DNA of 32,625 nucleotides from assembly GCA_002422685.1 (NCBI GenBank), contig DITC01000055.1, positions 1 to 32,625 of the forward strand, read 5' to 3'. A program made the position numbers and the translations under genes. The notes beneath the pieces were generated by a model. The model was not told the DNA's origin, did not search any database, and was given only the letters and a program-made list of their open reading frames with translations. Each line of letters begins with the position of its first letter. Position 1 is the first letter of the stretch. The stretch is from Thauera sp. UBA6194 (GTDB lineage: Bacteria; Pseudomonadota; Gammaproteobacteria; Burkholderiales; Rhodocyclaceae). Positions 16,566 to 24,473 of this stretch are shown piece by piece.

Positions 16566-17162
16566 TCAGTGAATGACGTAGACGAGGGGGAACAGGACCA
16601 GCCACAGCAGATCGACCATGTGCCAGTAGGCGGCGCCGGTCTCGAGGCCGTTCATGTCGCCCGGGCGGTAGCGTCCCTGGCGCGCGCCGTTCCACATCGC
16701 GATCAGGATCACCAGGCCGAGGATCACGTGCATGAAGTGGAAGAAGGTGAGCGACAGATAGAACATGTGGAACGGGCTGCTCGACAGCGAGATGTCATGC
16801 GCGAAGGCCGCGGCGTACTCGGTGAGCTTGACGACGAGGAAGCCGAAGCCGGTGACGATGGACGCGAGCAGCCAGTTGGCGCACTGGCGCGAGGCTTCGC
16901 GCTCGGCGGCCTGCACCGCGCGCACCACGAAGTAGCTCGCGGTGAGCAGCAGCACGGTGTTGAGCGCGCCGGCGTGGCGGTTGAGCTCGAGCTGCTCGGT
17001 GTTGAAGAGCTCGATGTTGTTCGCGCGCGTGAACGCATAGGCGGCGAAGAAGACGCCGAAGGCGAGCAGCTCGGCGAGGATGAAGAACCAGATCGCCAGG
17101 TCGCCGGCGAGGCGCGGGGCGTTGTCCTGGACGGACGCTGGGGAGGCGGTGGTCGCGGTCAT
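16566..17162 (-). CDS. norE: NorE, cytochrome oxidase subunit III-like protein
   Basis: Integral membrane protein of the COX III family, 198 residues with about five transmembrane segments. Typical motifs include the first-helix stretch AIWFFILAELLAFG, FFHFMHVILG and the C-terminal YWHMVDLLWLVLFPLVY. NorE is linked to efficient NO reduction but is not a catalytic subunit. It is the first gene of the norE-F-Q-x-D-dnr operon, 25-30 bases behind a predicted DNR-dependent start. There is no clear ribosome site ahead of the ATG, so initiation may depend on the short leader. Confidence 0.93.
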   Translation of the reverse strand: MTATTASPASVQDNAPRLAGDLAIWFFILAELLAFGVFFAAYAFTRANNIELFNTEQLELNRHAGALNTVLLLTASYFVVRAVQAAEREASRQCANWLLASIVTGFGFLVVKLTEYAAAFAHDISLSSSPFHMFYLSLTFFHFMHVILGLVILIAMWNGARQGRYRPGDMNGLETGAAYWHMVDLLWLVLFPLVYVIH

Positions 17163-17193
17163 GGGCTCGGACGCGTTATGAGGAGGTGGCCCG

Positions 17194-17235
17194 AGTCTAG
17201 GAAAGGCGGCCTTCGATTAACTTGATCAGGGTTAA
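17194..17235 (-). promoter_or_regulatory. DNR-dependent promoter of norE operon
   Basis: TTGAT-CAGG-GTTAA at 17222-17235 is an FNR/DNR box with 8 of 10 consensus bases. On the minus strand a -10-like TAGACT lies at 17199-17194. Placing the box at -41.5 gives a start near 17187, 7 bases after the -10. The geometry is that of a class II FNR promoter and leaves a leader of about 25 bases. Confidence 0.7.
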
Positions 17236-17258
17236 TTGAGATCGAATCTCGCTTGCGC

Positions 17259-18314
17259 TCAGCGCGTGCCATCGAGCCAGTGACGGGTCACGTCGACCAT
17301 GCGGCTGGCGAAGCCCCACTCGTTGTCGAACCACACCATCAGGTTGATCATGCGCGGCCCGATGCCGCGGGTCTGGCTCGCGTCGACGATTGCCGAGTGC
17401 GGGTCGTGGTTGAAGTCGATCGATGCGTGCGCGTCGTCCGAGCAGGCGATCAGGCCGCGGTAGCACCCTCCGGCCGCGTCGCGCAGCAGGGCGTTGAGCT
17501 CGCCGGGGCGCAGATCGCGCTCGAGCGTGAGCACGATGTCGATGGCCGAGACGTTGTGCGTGGGCACGCGGATCGCCTTGGCGACCACGCGGCCGGAGAG
17601 CGCCGGCAGCAGGCGCTCGACGCCGCGCGCCAGTCCCGTGGACACCGGGATGATCGACTGCATGGCCGAACGCGTGCGACGCAGGTCGGTGTGGTGGTAG
17701 CCGTCGATCAGGGGCTGATCGTTCATCGCCGAGTGCAGGGTGGTGAGTAGCACCTGCTCCAGTCCGACTTCGCGCTGCAGCAGGTCGAGCACCGGGACGA
17801 CCGCGTTGGTGGTGCACGAGGCGTTGGAGACCAGCCGCTCGGCGCCGTTGAGTTGCATGTGATTGACCCCGAAGACGACGGTGGCGTCCACGTCCTCGGC
17901 GCTGTTGCCCGGATGCGAGAGCAGCAGCCGGGGGCAGCCGGCCTCGAGGAAACGCTCGAGTTGGTCGCGGCTGCCGTACTGCCCGGAGCACTCGACCACC
18001 AGGTCGATGCCGGCGTCCGCCCAAGCCACGCCCTCGGGGGTGGAGGCGTGCGTCACCGCGATCGGCTGCCCATTGACGAGCAGGCAGCCGTCGGCGCTGC
18101 CCACGGCGCCGGGATAGCGGCCGTGCGTGGAGTCGAAGCGGGTGAGGTAGGTGATGCTCGCCAGGTCGGCGGGCTCGTTGATGGCGACGATTCGAAAGCG
18201 GTCGGCGAGGCCCGCTTCGTGCAGGGCGCGCAGGTAGCAGCGCCCGATGCGCCCGTAGCCGTTGATGGCGATACGGAAGATCTTGTCGGTGGTGGGGGCG
18301 GAGTGGGTGGTCAA
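17259..18314 (-). CDS. epd: Epd/GAPDH-family dehydrogenase
   Basis: NAD-dependent aldehyde dehydrogenase of the glyceraldehyde-3-phosphate dehydrogenase family. It looks closer to erythrose-4-phosphate dehydrogenase (Epd) than to glycolytic GapA. From the TTG at 18314 it has 351 residues. The NAD motif INGYGRIGR is at 17-25, the catalytic Cys167 is in SNASCTTN, and the catalytic His194 follows 27 residues later as in GAPDH. Epd-like stretches are SHPGNS, HSAMNDQ and DFNHDPHSAIVD. An in-frame ATG at 18395 is possible, but the added residues look non-coding and overlap a -10-like TACAAT (minus strand, 18399-18394). It is an odd metabolic gene between norCB and norEFQD. The exact substrate is unsure. 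Confidence 0.85.
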   Translation of the reverse strand: MTTHSAPTTDKIFRIAINGYGRIGRCYLRALHEAGLADRFRIVAINEPADLASITYLTRFDSTHGRYPGAVGSADGCLLVNGQPIAVTHASTPEGVAWADAGIDLVVECSGQYGSRDQLERFLEAGCPRLLLSHPGNSAEDVDATVVFGVNHMQLNGAERLVSNASCTTNAVVPVLDLLQREVGLEQVLLTTLHSAMNDQPLIDGYHHTDLRRTRSAMQSIIPVSTGLARGVERLLPALSGRVVAKAIRVPTHNVSAIDIVLTLERDLRPGELNALLRDAAGGCYRGLIACSDDAHASIDFNHDPHSAIVDASQTRGIGPRMINLMVWFDNEWGFASRMVDVTRHWLDGTR

Positions 18315-18472
18315 CTCGGGCTCGTTCGGTTGCGATCGGACGGGATGAGGGCGCTTGCCGCGCGCGCGGGGCCGCGCCGCAAGATGGGCGAACATTGTAG
18401 CGGCGCAACACGCCTCCAATGCACTGCCGCGCACGATGGTGAGGGGACCGCGCACTGCCGGTGCGCGTGCAC

Positions 18473-18499
18473 AAAAAAAGGGGCGGCTCTCGCCGCCCC
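18473..18499 (-). terminator. Intrinsic terminator after norB
   Basis: On the minus strand a perfect 8-bp GC stem (GGGGCGGC / GCCGCCCC, 4-base loop) is followed by seven T residues, 50 bases after the norB stop. This is a textbook Rho-independent terminator. It separates norCB from the epd-like gene. Confidence 0.93.
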
Positions 18500-18549
18500 A
18501 ACCCCTTCCCCTGGATCGCCCAGGAGGTGCTACCGGATAACCTTCGCTA

Positions 18550-19929
18550 TCAGGCCTTGACGCCCTTCGCTTCGCCCTTGATGAAGAAGCTGGCGAGGTA
18601 GGTCAGCAGGCCAATGAAGAACATCACGCCGGCCCATTCACGCATCCAGAAGAACAGCGTGAGCTGGTCCTGGGTGGCCATGAAGGACATCGGGGTGTCG
18701 GACACGCGCTGCAGCCAGACTTGCAGGATGCCGGCGGCGGTCAGGAACAGGGTGATGAAGACCATGGCGATCGTCATCAGCCAGAACGACCACATCTCGA
18801 CGACCTGAGCCTTGGTGCTGTTGGCAGCGCGGCCGCGCAGGATCGGCATGGCGTAGCTGATCATCGTGATCACGACCATCACGTAGGCGCCGTAGAAGGC
18901 CATGTGGCCGTGCGCCGCCGTGATCTGCGAGCCATGGGTGTAGTAGTTCACCGGAGCCAGGGTGTGCAGGAAGCCCCACACGCCAGCGCCCAGGAACGCC
19001 ATCACACCGGTACCCAGCGCCCACAGCACGGCAGCCTTGTTCGGATGCTCGCGACGGCGGCGGTTCACCATGTTGAAGGCGAACACGGTCATGGCGAAGA
19101 ACGGGATCGGCTCGAGCGATGAGAAGATCGAACCCCACCACTGCCAGTATTCCGGCGTACCGATCCAGAAGTAGTGGTGACCGGTACCGATGATGCCGGA
19201 GACCAGCGCCATGGTGATGATCACGTACAGCCACTTCTCGATGACCTCGCGGTCGACACCCGTCACCTTGATGAGGACGAAGGCGAGCATCGCGGCCATG
19301 ATCAGTTCCCACACGCCTTCAACCCAGAGGTGAACCACCCACCACCAGTAGAACTTGTCACGGACGAGGTTGGTCGGGTTGTAGAAGGAGAACAGGAAGA
19401 AGATCGCCAGACCCCACAGGCCCAACAGCAGCACGATGCTGATGACGGTCTTGCGGCCCTTCAGCATGGTCATGGTGATGTTGAACAGGAAGGCCAGCGC
19501 CACGACCACGATACCGATCTTGGTGATCAACGGCTGCTCGAGGAACTCCCGGCCCATGGTCGCGAGGATGTCGTTGCCCGTCATCGACGCCAGCGTGCTG
19601 TAGGGCACGAGCAGGTAGCCGACGATGGTCAGCGCACCGGCGATGAGGAAGATCCAGAACATCGCCAGCGCCAGCTTCGGGCTGTAGAGCTCGGTCTCCG
19701 CCTCTTCGGGCACGAGATAGTAGGCCGCACCCATGAAGCCGAACAGCAGCCACACGATGAGCAGGTTGGTGTGCACCATGCGCGCCACGTTGAAGGGGAT
19801 TTCCGGGAACAGGAAATCGCCAACCACGTATTGCAGGCCCATGATCAGACCGAAGATGATTTGCCCCACGAAAAGCCCGATCGCCGCGATGAAGTAGGGC
19901 ATGGCGACCGCTTGTGATTTGTATTGCAT
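18550..19929 (-). CDS. norB: Nitric oxide reductase subunit B, NorB
   Basis: Catalytic, 12-helix inner-membrane subunit of cytochrome-c-dependent NO reductase, which turns two NO into N2O. The 459-residue protein keeps all metal ligands at a constant offset from P. aeruginosa NorB. His53 and His342 bind haem b, and His340 binds haem b3. His200, His251, His252 and Glu204 form the non-haem iron site. The ATG at 19929 has AAGGGG 6 bases upstream; the longer in-frame extension reads back through norC and is not real. It lies 29 bases after norC and ends in a strong terminator. Confidence 0.98.
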   Translation of the reverse strand: MQYKSQAVAMPYFIAAIGLFVGQIIFGLIMGLQYVVGDFLFPEIPFNVARMVHTNLLIVWLLFGFMGAAYYLVPEEAETELYSPKLALAMFWIFLIAGALTIVGYLLVPYSTLASMTGNDILATMGREFLEQPLITKIGIVVVALAFLFNITMTMLKGRKTVISIVLLLGLWGLAIFFLFSFYNPTNLVRDKFYWWWVVHLWVEGVWELIMAAMLAFVLIKVTGVDREVIEKWLYVIITMALVSGIIGTGHHYFWIGTPEYWQWWGSIFSSLEPIPFFAMTVFAFNMVNRRRREHPNKAAVLWALGTGVMAFLGAGVWGFLHTLAPVNYYTHGSQITAAHGHMAFYGAYVMVVITMISYAMPILRGRAANSTKAQVVEMWSFWLMTIAMVFITLFLTAAGILQVWLQRVSDTPMSFMATQDQLTLFFWMREWAGVMFFIGLLTYLASFFIKGEAKGVKA

Positions 19930-19958
19930 GAATATCCCCTTTTGGTCTCCGTTTCCGA

Positions 19959-20384
19959 TCAACCTTCGATGTTGGGCGGCCAGTTGGCGGTGTTGATCTC
20001 CGCCGTGTACTTGAAGAATTCGACGAGGTTGTCGAGCTCTTCTTCGGTCAGGTTGAACTGGGGCATCTGACGACGACCCGGAGCGCCGGTGGGCATTGCC
20101 TGGATCCACGCCTTGATGAAGTCGCCACCGCGGCGGGTGTAGACGTTACCGAGCTCCGGCGCGAAGTAGGCGCCTTCGCCCAGCAGGGTGTGGCAGCCGA
20201 GACAGTTGTTGACTTCCCAGACGTGCTTGCCGGCTGCGACCGCGGGGGTGATTGCAGCGCGGTTGTCGCGATTCGGGAGTTCGCGTTCCGTGTCGAAGGT
20301 GAGCGCCAGGAACAGGAGGAAGAAGAACACCGTTCCCCCGTAGAAGATGTTCCGCGCCATTGATTTTGTGAAGATACCGCTCAT
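19959..20384 (-). CDS. norC: Nitric oxide reductase subunit C, NorC
   Basis: Membrane-anchored monohaem cytochrome c that delivers electrons to NorB. The 141-residue protein has one N-terminal transmembrane anchor (about 13-30), haem site CLGCH at 61-65, and the probable axial Met107 in RRQMPQF. A GAGGAG ribosome site lies just upstream of the ATG. It is the first gene of norCB, under a DNR-type promoter. Confidence 0.97.
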   Translation of the reverse strand: MSGIFTKSMARNIFYGGTVFFFLLFLALTFDTERELPNRDNRAAITPAVAAGKHVWEVNNCLGCHTLLGEGAYFAPELGNVYTRRGGDFIKAWIQAMPTGAPGRRQMPQFNLTEEELDNLVEFFKYTAEINTANWPPNIEG

Positions 20385-20484
20385 GGAGTACTCCTCATCG
20401 CTTATCTCGTTTTTTCCGAAAAGGTGTCGGTTGCCCGGGTGGTTCAGGGGTTACAAAGTCCAAGGCAAAGCCTATGGTGCGCGC

Positions 20485-20527
20485 ATTGTGGGCGTGAGGG
20501 TGGCGGGTGCTCCATGATTTGAATCAA
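20485..20527 (-). promoter_or_regulatory. DNR-dependent promoter of norCB
   Basis: ATGAT-TTGA-ATCAA at 20514-20527 matches the FNR/DNR consensus except for one base. On the minus strand CACAAT at 20490-20485 is a plausible -10, and class II spacing places the start near 20479. The leader to norC would be about 95 bases. The box also lies only 14 bases before the ribosome site of the divergent amidase gene. Confidence 0.78.
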
Positions 20528-20551
20528 GATGTACCTGGACAAGGCATGACG

Positions 20552-21373
20552 ATGATGAGAACGGACTATTGCGTGGCGCACGGCCGCCCGCGGGCGAAGG
20601 CTTGGGCTGCGTTAGGCGGTGTGCTGGCGCTGGCCGGCCTGCTCGCGGCTCCGCCGGCTGTGGTGGCTGCGCCGCCGCGGGTTGCGGTGGATGTCGGGCA
20701 CACATACGCGGCCCCCGGGGCGACGAGCGCGCGCGGGCGTGGCGAGTTCGAGTTCAACCTCGCGCTTGCGCACGCGCTGGCCGATGCCTTGCGCGCACGT
20801 GGCGTCGAGGTGACGCTGATCAACGCCGACGGCCGCATCGACAGCCTGCAGGCGCGCCCGCGCGCGGCGGACGGGGCGGATTTCTTTCTTTCCATCCACC
20901 ACGATTCGGTCAACGCCTTCGAACTGCGGCCGTGGATATGGCAGGGGCGGGCGCTGGACTACAACGACGACTTTTCCGGGCACTCGCTGTTCGTGTCGCG
21001 CGACAACCCGGATACCGCGCGCAGCATCCTGTGTGCGCGCGTAATCGGTGCGCGGTTGCAGCGCATGGGCTTCGTGCCCACGCACAAGAACGGGCGCCGG
21101 CGCGCGTATGCCGACCCCACGCACGCGGTGCATTACTACGACGGCCTGGCGGTGTTGCGCCACGCGCGCATGCCGGCGGTGCTGTTCGAGGCGGGCGTGA
21201 TCAAGCACCGCGACGAGGAGCTGCTGCTGCGCGAGCCCGCGCGCCAGGCCCGCATGGCCGACGGTATTGGGAGCGCGATCGCGGCCTGCCTGCGCAACGG
21301 GCTGCCTGCGGATGACGAGGCCGCGGCCGACCGGCGGGATGCGGTGCACGAAAAACGCCCCGTGGGGCCGTAA
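20552..21373 (+). CDS. Periplasmic N-acetylmuramoyl-L-alanine amidase
   Basis: Zinc-dependent peptidoglycan hydrolase of the Amidase_3 (AmiA/B/C-like) family that cuts the bond between muramic acid and the stem peptide. From the start chosen it has 273 residues. A signal-type hydrophobic segment lies at about 17-40. Zinc-site elements are DVGHT with His50, a glutamate near residue 65, and SIHHDS. The catalytic-side glutamate is in LFEAGVIKHRDEE. ATGs at 20546, 20552 and 20555 compete; AAGG at 20541-20544 is spaced best for 20552. No N-terminal AMIN domain is present. It has no obvious link to denitrification but shares the upstream region with norC. Its last codons overlap a minus-strand terminator. 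Confidence 0.88.
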   Translation: MMRTDYCVAHGRPRAKAWAALGGVLALAGLLAAPPAVVAAPPRVAVDVGHTYAAPGATSARGRGEFEFNLALAHALADALRARGVEVTLINADGRIDSLQARPRAADGADFFLSIHHDSVNAFELRPWIWQGRALDYNDDFSGHSLFVSRDNPDTARSILCARVIGARLQRMGFVPTHKNGRRRAYADPTHAVHYYDGLAVLRHARMPAVLFEAGVIKHRDEELLLREPARQARMADGIGSAIAACLRNGLPADDEAAADRRDAVHEKRPVGP

Positions 21374-21385
21374 GCCGCGGGGCGT
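21351..21385 (-). terminator. Minus-strand terminator overlapping amidase 3' end
   Basis: ACGCCCCG (21355-21362) pairs with CGGGGCGT (21378-21385). Read on the minus strand, the stem runs into TTTTT. It lies 41 bases after the stop of the BMP-family gene and inside the last codons of the amidase gene, so one sequence is both coding (+) and terminator (-). Confidence 0.8.
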
Positions 21386-21426
21386 CTGGCGCACGCGGGG
21401 CGCGCGCGGAAAGGAAAGGCGTGGTT

Positions 21427-22515
21427 TTACTTCGCGTTCGGCAGGCGCGAGGACACGCCCTGCACGAAGTAGTCCATCTTGCCCAGCGTGGCATCGTCCA
21501 TGACCGTGCCCGCGGCGAGGCGCTCGGTGCCGGCCTGGTCCACCACCGGCCCGGTGAAGGGGTGGAAGCTGCCGGCGGTGATCTTCGCCTCGAGATCGCG
21601 CACCATCGTCTGCACCTCCTCGGGGATGGCCGGGTTGAGCGGTGCGAGCTTGATCATGCCGTCCTTCATGCCGCCCCACACGCCCTCGGGCTTCCAGGTG
21701 CCGGCGAGCACTGCGTCCACGGTGCGCTTGTAGAACTCGCCCCAGTGGTGGGTTGTGGCGGTGAGCTGGGCCTTCGGTCCGTACTTCGACATGTCCGAGT
21801 GGTAGGCGAAGGCATGCACGCCTTTCTCTTCCGCAGCCTGCACGGTGGCGGTCGAGTCGGTGTGGTGGGTGAGCATGTCGGCGCCCTGCGAGATCAGGGT
21901 CATCGCCGCCTCGCGCTCCTTGCCCGGGTCGTACCAGCTGTTCGCCCAGATCACGCGCACTTCCACGTTGGGGTTAACGCTGCGCGCACCCATCGTGAAC
22001 GCGTTGATGCCCTGCAGCACCTCGGGGATGGGGAAGGCGCCGACGTAGCCGAGCACGTTCGACCGGGTCATCTTGCCGGCGATCACGCCATTGAGGTAGC
22101 GGCCCTCGTAGAAGCGCGCGTTGTAGGGCGCGAAGTTCTTCGCCGACTTGTAGCCGGTGGCGTGCAGGAAGGTGACCTTGGGGAACTGGCGCGCGACGCG
22201 CTCGACGTAGTTCATGTAGCCGAAGCTGGTGGCGAACACGATCTGGCTGCCGCTGGCGGCGAACTCGCGTATCACGCGCTCGGCGTCGGCGCCTTCGGCC
22301 ACGCTCTCGACGTAGCGCGTCTCGATGCGCCCGCCGAGGGCGGCTTCGAGCTCCTTGCGACCGAGGTCGTGCTGGTAGGTCCAGCCGGCATCGCCGATCG
22401 GGCTGACGTACACGAAGCCGACCTTGGCCGGCGCTTCGGCCGCGGCGCCCAGGGGCAGGGTGGCGGCGACGGCGAGTGCTGCGGCACTGAGCATGAACTG
22501 GCGACGATGGGTCAT
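21427..22515 (-). CDS. BMP-family (PnrA-like) ABC substrate-binding protein
   Basis: Periplasmic binding protein of the basic membrane protein/PnrA family, which usually binds nucleosides or related ligands for ABC import. The 362-residue precursor begins MTHRRQFMLSAAALA, a twin-arginine (Tat) type signal, with cleavage near AAA|EA. Family stretches include GFVYVSPIGDAGWTYQHD and SQGADMLTHHTDS. GGAGA upstream fixes the ATG at 22515; the much longer in-frame ORF reads through the tandem repeats and pyrD and is rejected. No permease or ATPase of the same system is in the window, so it is an orphan here. It lies downstream of pyrD on the same strand, but 127 bases with a minisatellite separate them. 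Confidence 0.9.
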   Translation of the reverse strand: MTHRRQFMLSAAALAVAATLPLGAAAEAPAKVGFVYVSPIGDAGWTYQHDLGRKELEAALGGRIETRYVESVAEGADAERVIREFAASGSQIVFATSFGYMNYVERVARQFPKVTFLHATGYKSAKNFAPYNARFYEGRYLNGVIAGKMTRSNVLGYVGAFPIPEVLQGINAFTMGARSVNPNVEVRVIWANSWYDPGKEREAAMTLISQGADMLTHHTDSTATVQAAEEKGVHAFAYHSDMSKYGPKAQLTATTHHWGEFYKRTVDAVLAGTWKPEGVWGGMKDGMIKLAPLNPAIPEEVQTMVRDLEAKITAGSFHPFTGPVVDQAGTERLAAGTVMDDATLGKMDYFVQGVSSRLPNAK

Positions 22516-22548
22516 GAACGGGTCTCCTGGAAGGGGCGGAATGGTGGG

Positions 22549-22618
22549 GTCGGGAGGATGGAGTCGGGAGGATGGAGTCGGGAGGATGGAGTCGGGAGGA
22601 TGGGGTCGGGAGGATGGT
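22549..22618. repeat. 14-bp minisatellite, five copies
   Basis: The unit GTCGGGAGGATGGA repeats five times with a strict 14-base period, starting at 22549, 22563, 22577, 22591 and 22605. The first three copies are identical; copies four and five differ only in the last base. It fills the leader between pyrD and the BMP gene, just upstream of the latter's ribosome site. The period is not a multiple of three, which fits non-coding DNA. Confidence 0.92.
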
Positions 22619-22642
22619 GTGCGGGCGGCGGCGGTGGCGCGC

Positions 22643-23662
22643 TCACCCGCGCGCGTAGTCGGCGGTGGCCTGCACGCATTCGCGCACGAGCTCGGGGCCG
22701 CGGTAGATGAGGCCGCTGTACAGCTGCACCAGCCGGGCGCCGGCGTCGAGCTTGGCGCGCGCCTGGGTGCCATCGAGCACGCCACCGGCGGCGATGATCG
22801 GCAGCTCGTCGCCCAGTGCGGCGGCGAGCTTGCGCACCACCGCGGTCGAGGCCTCGAACACCGGCGCGCCCGACAGGCCGCCTTGCTCGTTGCCATGGCG
22901 GATACCCTGCACCTGGTCGCGCGCGATCGTGGTGTTGGTGGCGATCACGCCGTCGATGCGGTGGCGGCGCAGCGCGTCGGCGATGTTGGTGATCTGCGCG
23001 TCGTCGAGGTCGGGCGCGATCTTGAGCGTCATCGGCACGTAGCGGCCGTGGGTGTCGGCGAGACGGGTCTGCGCCGCCTTGAGTCGGCCGAGCAGGTCGT
23101 CGAGCTCGGATTCGCCCTGCAGCTGGCGCAGGTTCTTGGTGTTGGGCGAGGAGATGTTGACCGTGACGTAGCTCGCCAGCGCATAGACCTTGTCGAGGCA
23201 GGCGAGGTAGTCGTCGGCGGCGCGCTCGATCGGCGTGTCGAAGTTCTTGCCGATGTTGATGCCGAGGATGCCGCGGAACTTCGCCGCGCGCACATGGGCG
23301 ATCAGCGCCTCCACGCCGTGGTTGTTGAAACCCATGCGGTTGATGATGCCCTGCACTTCAGGCAGGCGGAACATGCGCGGGCGGGGGTTGCCGGGCTGCG
23401 GGCGCGGGGTGATGGTGCCGATCTCGATGAAGCCGAAGCCCAGGCGGGCGAGGCCGTCGATGGCTTCGCCGTTCTTGTCGAGCCCGGCTGCGAGGCCGAT
23501 GCGGTTCGGGAAGCGCAGGCCCATGACCTCGGTCGGCTCGGCCGCGATCGGCTGGCCGGCGGGCAGCAGCTTGCCGGCCAGGTGCAGGCCCTGCACGGTG
23601 AGGTTGTGGGCGTTCTCGGGGTCGAGCGAAAACAGCAGGGGGCGGGCGAGTTCGTAGAGCAT
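22643..23662 (-). CDS. pyrD: Dihydroorotate dehydrogenase (quinone), PyrD
   Basis: Class 2, membrane-associated flavoenzyme of pyrimidine synthesis that oxidises dihydroorotate to orotate with quinone as acceptor. The 339-residue protein has the N-terminal membrane-association helix region (LARPLLFSLDPENAH). FMN-site motifs include LAAGLDKNGE. The active-site stretch NISSPNT at 169-175 carries the catalytic serine. Length and motifs match E. coli PyrD. The ATG at 23662 is the conserved start; the longer ORF reads into bpt. It follows bpt by 49 bases on the same strand. Confidence 0.97.
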   Translation of the reverse strand: MLYELARPLLFSLDPENAHNLTVQGLHLAGKLLPAGQPIAAEPTEVMGLRFPNRIGLAAGLDKNGEAIDGLARLGFGFIEIGTITPRPQPGNPRPRMFRLPEVQGIINRMGFNNHGVEALIAHVRAAKFRGILGINIGKNFDTPIERAADDYLACLDKVYALASYVTVNISSPNTKNLRQLQGESELDDLLGRLKAAQTRLADTHGRYVPMTLKIAPDLDDAQITNIADALRRHRIDGVIATNTTIARDQVQGIRHGNEQGGLSGAPVFEASTAVVRKLAAALGDELPIIAAGGVLDGTQARAKLDAGARLVQLYSGLIYRGPELVRECVQATADYARG

Positions 23663-23711
23663 CGCCGGATTGTATCGGTTCGCCCCGCCGCAGTGGAGGG
23701 GGCTCCGCGTG

Positions 23712-24446
23712 TCAGCTGTCCGTCGCGTCTTCCGGTAGCGCTTGCCAGCGGCCGTCCTGCAGCGCCTCGAGCGGGCGAAAGCGCGACTTGTAGGCCATCT
23801 TCGGCGTCTCGGCGATCCAGTAGCCGAGGTAGACATAGGGCAGGCCCAGGCGGCGTGCGGTCTCGATCTGCCACAGGATGCCGTAGGTGCCGAGGGCGGC
23901 ATGCGGCAGGTCCGGATCGTAGAAGGTATAGACGCTCGAGAAGCCGTCGGCGAGGCAGTCGATGACGCTGACCATGCGCAAGATGCCGTACTCGCGAAAT
24001 TCGACCAGGCGGGTGTCGACGTGGCTTTGCAGCAGAAAGTGGCTGAACTGCTCGCGGTTGTCCAGATCCATGCCGCCGCCCGCGTGCCGCGCGGCCTGGT
24101 AGCGCTGATAGAGCTGGTAGTGCTCTTCATCGAAGGCGAGCGCGCGCTCCAGGCCGGTGAGCGCATGATGGCGCCTCCACGCGCGGCGCTGGCTGCGGTC
24201 GGGGCGAAAGGCCTCCACCGGGATGCGCACCGGCACGCAGGCGCTGCAGGTGTCGCAGTGCGGGCGATAGGTGAATACCCCGCTGCGCCGGAAACCGCGA
24301 CGCACGAGCTCGCTGTAAAGGTGCGTGTCGATGAGGTGAGCAGGCGTGGCCACCTGCGAGCGCGCACTGCGCGCGGGCAGGTAGGAGCAGGCGTAGGGCG
24401 CCGTCGCGTAGAACTGGATCAGCGCGTAGGGGTAGTCCTGTTGCAT
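23712..24446 (-). CDS. bpt: Bpt, aminoacyl-tRNA-protein transferase
   Basis: N-degron pathway enzyme of the bacterial Bpt/Ate family. It transfers leucine from Leu-tRNA to proteins with N-terminal Asp or Glu and so marks them for ClpS/ClpAP. The 244-residue protein has the family's N-terminal cysteine pair in CDTCSAC, the SYLPAR segment, and the C-terminal YLGYWI...KMAYKSRFRPLE. It lies between aat and pyrD, with 27 bases to the aat stop. The aat-bpt pairing is common and supports the role. Confidence 0.95.
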   Translation of the reverse strand: MQQDYPYALIQFYATAPYACSYLPARSARSQVATPAHLIDTHLYSELVRRGFRRSGVFTYRPHCDTCSACVPVRIPVEAFRPDRSQRRAWRRHHALTGLERALAFDEEHYQLYQRYQAARHAGGGMDLDNREQFSHFLLQSHVDTRLVEFREYGILRMVSVIDCLADGFSSVYTFYDPDLPHAALGTYGILWQIETARRLGLPYVYLGYWIAETPKMAYKSRFRPLEALQDGRWQALPEDATDS

Positions 24447-24473
24447 CGCCTCGTTTGCCCGAGAGAGTTCGAT

